Source: Phorcus lineatus
Taxonomy: Eukaryota; Mollusca; Gastropoda; Trochida; Trochidae
DNA length: 64,000 nucleotides
NCBI GenBank assembly: GCA_921293015.1
Contig: OV121093.1
Coordinates: forward strand, 27,352,622-27,416,621
Direction: 5' to 3'
Shown here: piece by piece, positions 62,388 to 64,000 of the stretch
Position numbering within the stretch: position 1 is the first letter of the stretch
How the letters are laid out: each line of letters starts with the position of its first letter
Made by a program: the position numbers and the translations under genes
The notes under the pieces: generated by a model
The model's database searches: none
The model's input: only the letters and a program-made list of their open reading frames with translations
What the model was told of the DNA's origin: nothing

Positions 62388-62845
62388 CGGTATGCAGCTG
62401 TATATTTATAGAGTAGCCTTTGAGATGGTAAGTTGTCTTGACCTTTGAAAAGAGTAGTCCAAAGTACGGTATGTCGTCTTGACCTCTTAACAGAGTAGCC
62501 TTTGAGATGGTATGTTGTCACGACCTCTGAACAGAGTTGCTTTTGAGATGGTATGTTGTCTTGACCTCTGATCAGAGTAGCCAATGGTGTGGTTTGAAAT
62601 CGTTACCTCTGAACAGAGTAGCCTATGAGATGGTATGTTGTCTTGACCTCTGAACATAGTAGCCTTTGAGATGATATGTTTTCTTGACTTCTGACCAGAG
62701 TACCCAATGGTCTGGTATAAAGTCGTGACCTCTGAACACAGTAGCCTATGAGATGGTATGTTGTCACGACCTCTAAACAGAGTAGCCTTTGAGATGATTT
62801 GTTGTCTTGACCTCTGGACAGGATAGCAAATAGTGTTATATGAGA
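62388..62845. repeat. ~41-bp minisatellite, copy 2
   Basis: Almost base-for-base copy of 61190-61645, including the MITE terminus GGTATGCAGCTGTA at its left end. Confidence 0.93.
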
Positions 62846-62862
62846 CACATAAGAGAGACAAG

Positions 62863-62970
62863 AGACAAGACAAGAGACCCCAGTACCTCAACCTGACAGA
62901 CCCGTGGAAGAGTGGGCGGGGCAGCTGAAACCAGGGCTGCTTCTAACTGGACTCATGGACTCGCTTCAAG
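62863..62970 (+). pseudogene. Truncated duplicate of the RING exon
   Basis: Repeats only the last part of the RING exon (from GACAAGAGACCCCAGTACC through the GT donor), without the start codon or any zinc ligand. It is joined directly to the second minisatellite copy. Downstream sequence to 63222 matches copy 1 with a single visible difference. Confidence 0.85.
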
Positions 62971-63222
62971 GTAAATACGAAGTAGTCTTACCTCAAACAT
63001 CATGTGTTTTGTAATAAAGTACAGTTTTGAACTATCATAAACACCCAGGTAGCACACCTACATCGGCCCGATGTCGGCTGAACAGCGGCACCGTCGGCAC
63101 TTGTTTTACATCGGCAAACTGCGTCGGGCCGACATCGGGCTGATGAGTAAACTTGGAGTTTATAGAATTCTTATATAGAATCCTTCTAGATAAATGATAC
63201 GGCCCCTTTTTAGTGACGAAAT

Positions 63223-64000
63223 GAATAAAATGTAAACATAATTATTTAATTTCTTTAGGTATATAGCTGCTTTGGTTACATGAAATTTTTCAGGCATCTA
63301 TTTATTAATAAAAAAATATTTGAAATTAACTATTTTTTTAGCCATCTGTCTTTAGATATTTGACACCAAAATATTTCACATACAGTTAATATTTCTGGAA
63401 TTGACAATTAAGTCCTTTTGCTTTGAACATCTTTGTATTTTTATTATACATTCTCGTTTTCCGTATCGCAATCCCACTTTTATATAAATGTTTCGTTTTA
63501 AATCACTATGCAAGTTTTGAAGATAACCCAGTGTCGTCTGCTCCAGTTGATGTTACGCAAACTGCGCCTAAAGTTAAAAGCAAGTATTTTAAAAATTTAT
63601 AATCTTTTCATTGTCTGTGACGTTAAAACAGGATTGCCGTACAAAGATTACTCTTGATAATGTTTGCTGTTGATGAGTAGATGTTTGAGTAAAACCAAAT
63701 TGCTGTTGCAAAGTTACGGTAATGTTGACCTTCATCATGTTATTAGGATGGCCATGCCATGGTTGTGTCTTGGCTTGGTGCACACTGTTCGGCTATTATT
63801 GCATAAACAATGAATTAGTCAACTGAAGTCAAGGAGTTATGATAGATCAGAACCATTGATGTACGCTTTGAAGATAAAATATTTTAATTGCTGTATGGTC
63901 GGTAACTGAAGCAAACGGTGTGTCACTTTTATAGGTCAGTCAAATTGCTCGTCACTGAATCATGTTTTGATGGTTGAGTCACAAAGTTGAGTGATAACGA
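63223..64000. other. Right edge, no firm gene
   Basis: AT-rich. Contains only the weak candidate exon 63532-63583 (acceptor CCCAG, donor GTATTT, reading SSAPVDVTQTAPKVKS). Confidence 0.35.

Noticed and set aside
61316-62891. Repetitive minus-strand frames of 81-134 codons with ATLFRGRDNIPS-type repeats
   Set aside because: They follow the ~41-bp minisatellite, whose variants happen to stay open; no start context, no known domain, and the same frames occur in both duplicate arrays.

Overview
This is an AT-rich, intron-containing animal genome window. A tRNA-derived SINE (at least seven copies, tRNA-Arg-like head), TTAGGG-type motifs inside a satellite, and GT-AG introns of several kb suggest a marine lophotrochozoan, probably a mollusc (perhaps a gastropod). 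This assignment is inferred from repeat style and gene content, not from a marker gene.

Layout. 1-9254 is a ~185-bp satellite (about 50 units), followed by an inverted decayed block to 10080. 10.2-16.1 kb is intergenic with a SINE and a PIF/Harbinger-like non-autonomous transposon. 16120-33593 (minus) is a complete eight-exon, two-lobe transferrin of the melanotransferrin type (738 aa, signal peptide, GPI-type tail). Its introns hold a solo LTR, a Tc1/mariner-type MITE, foldback elements and an 80-bp minisatellite made from its own exon end. 33.6-40.5 kb is intergenic. 40550-55249 (minus) is a complete eleven-exon cytochrome P450 (484 aa) of mitochondrial-clan type. Intron 6 of the P450 contains a separate four-exon gene on the same strand (48448-50629, 445 aa) for a Crypton/DUF3504-type tyrosine recombinase with an apparently complete R-K-HxxR-H-Y set. 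55.3-61 kb is repeat-rich (SINE, palindrome, 26-bp minisatellite, MITE). 61.2-63.2 kb is a recent tandem duplication around a plus-strand RING/TRIM first exon, with the second copy having lost its RING.

Most unusual signal. Five long palindromes (29959-30058, 35335-35482 with its sister at 45941-46090, 43727-43866, 56301-56438, 50905-51009) have arms that are mostly unrelated to each other. All are interrupted at mirrored positions by the tetramer CTCG kept in the SAME orientation on both sides (one or two decayed examples), with a CTCG-stem-loop-stem-CTCG core. One lies just upstream of the recombinase gene, and an inverted half copy lies just downstream of it. Together with shared TGACGTCA motifs, this suggests a recombinase-linked mobile element family that I do not recognise.

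The three host-type genes (iron binding, monooxygenase, RING ligase) show no sign of working together.
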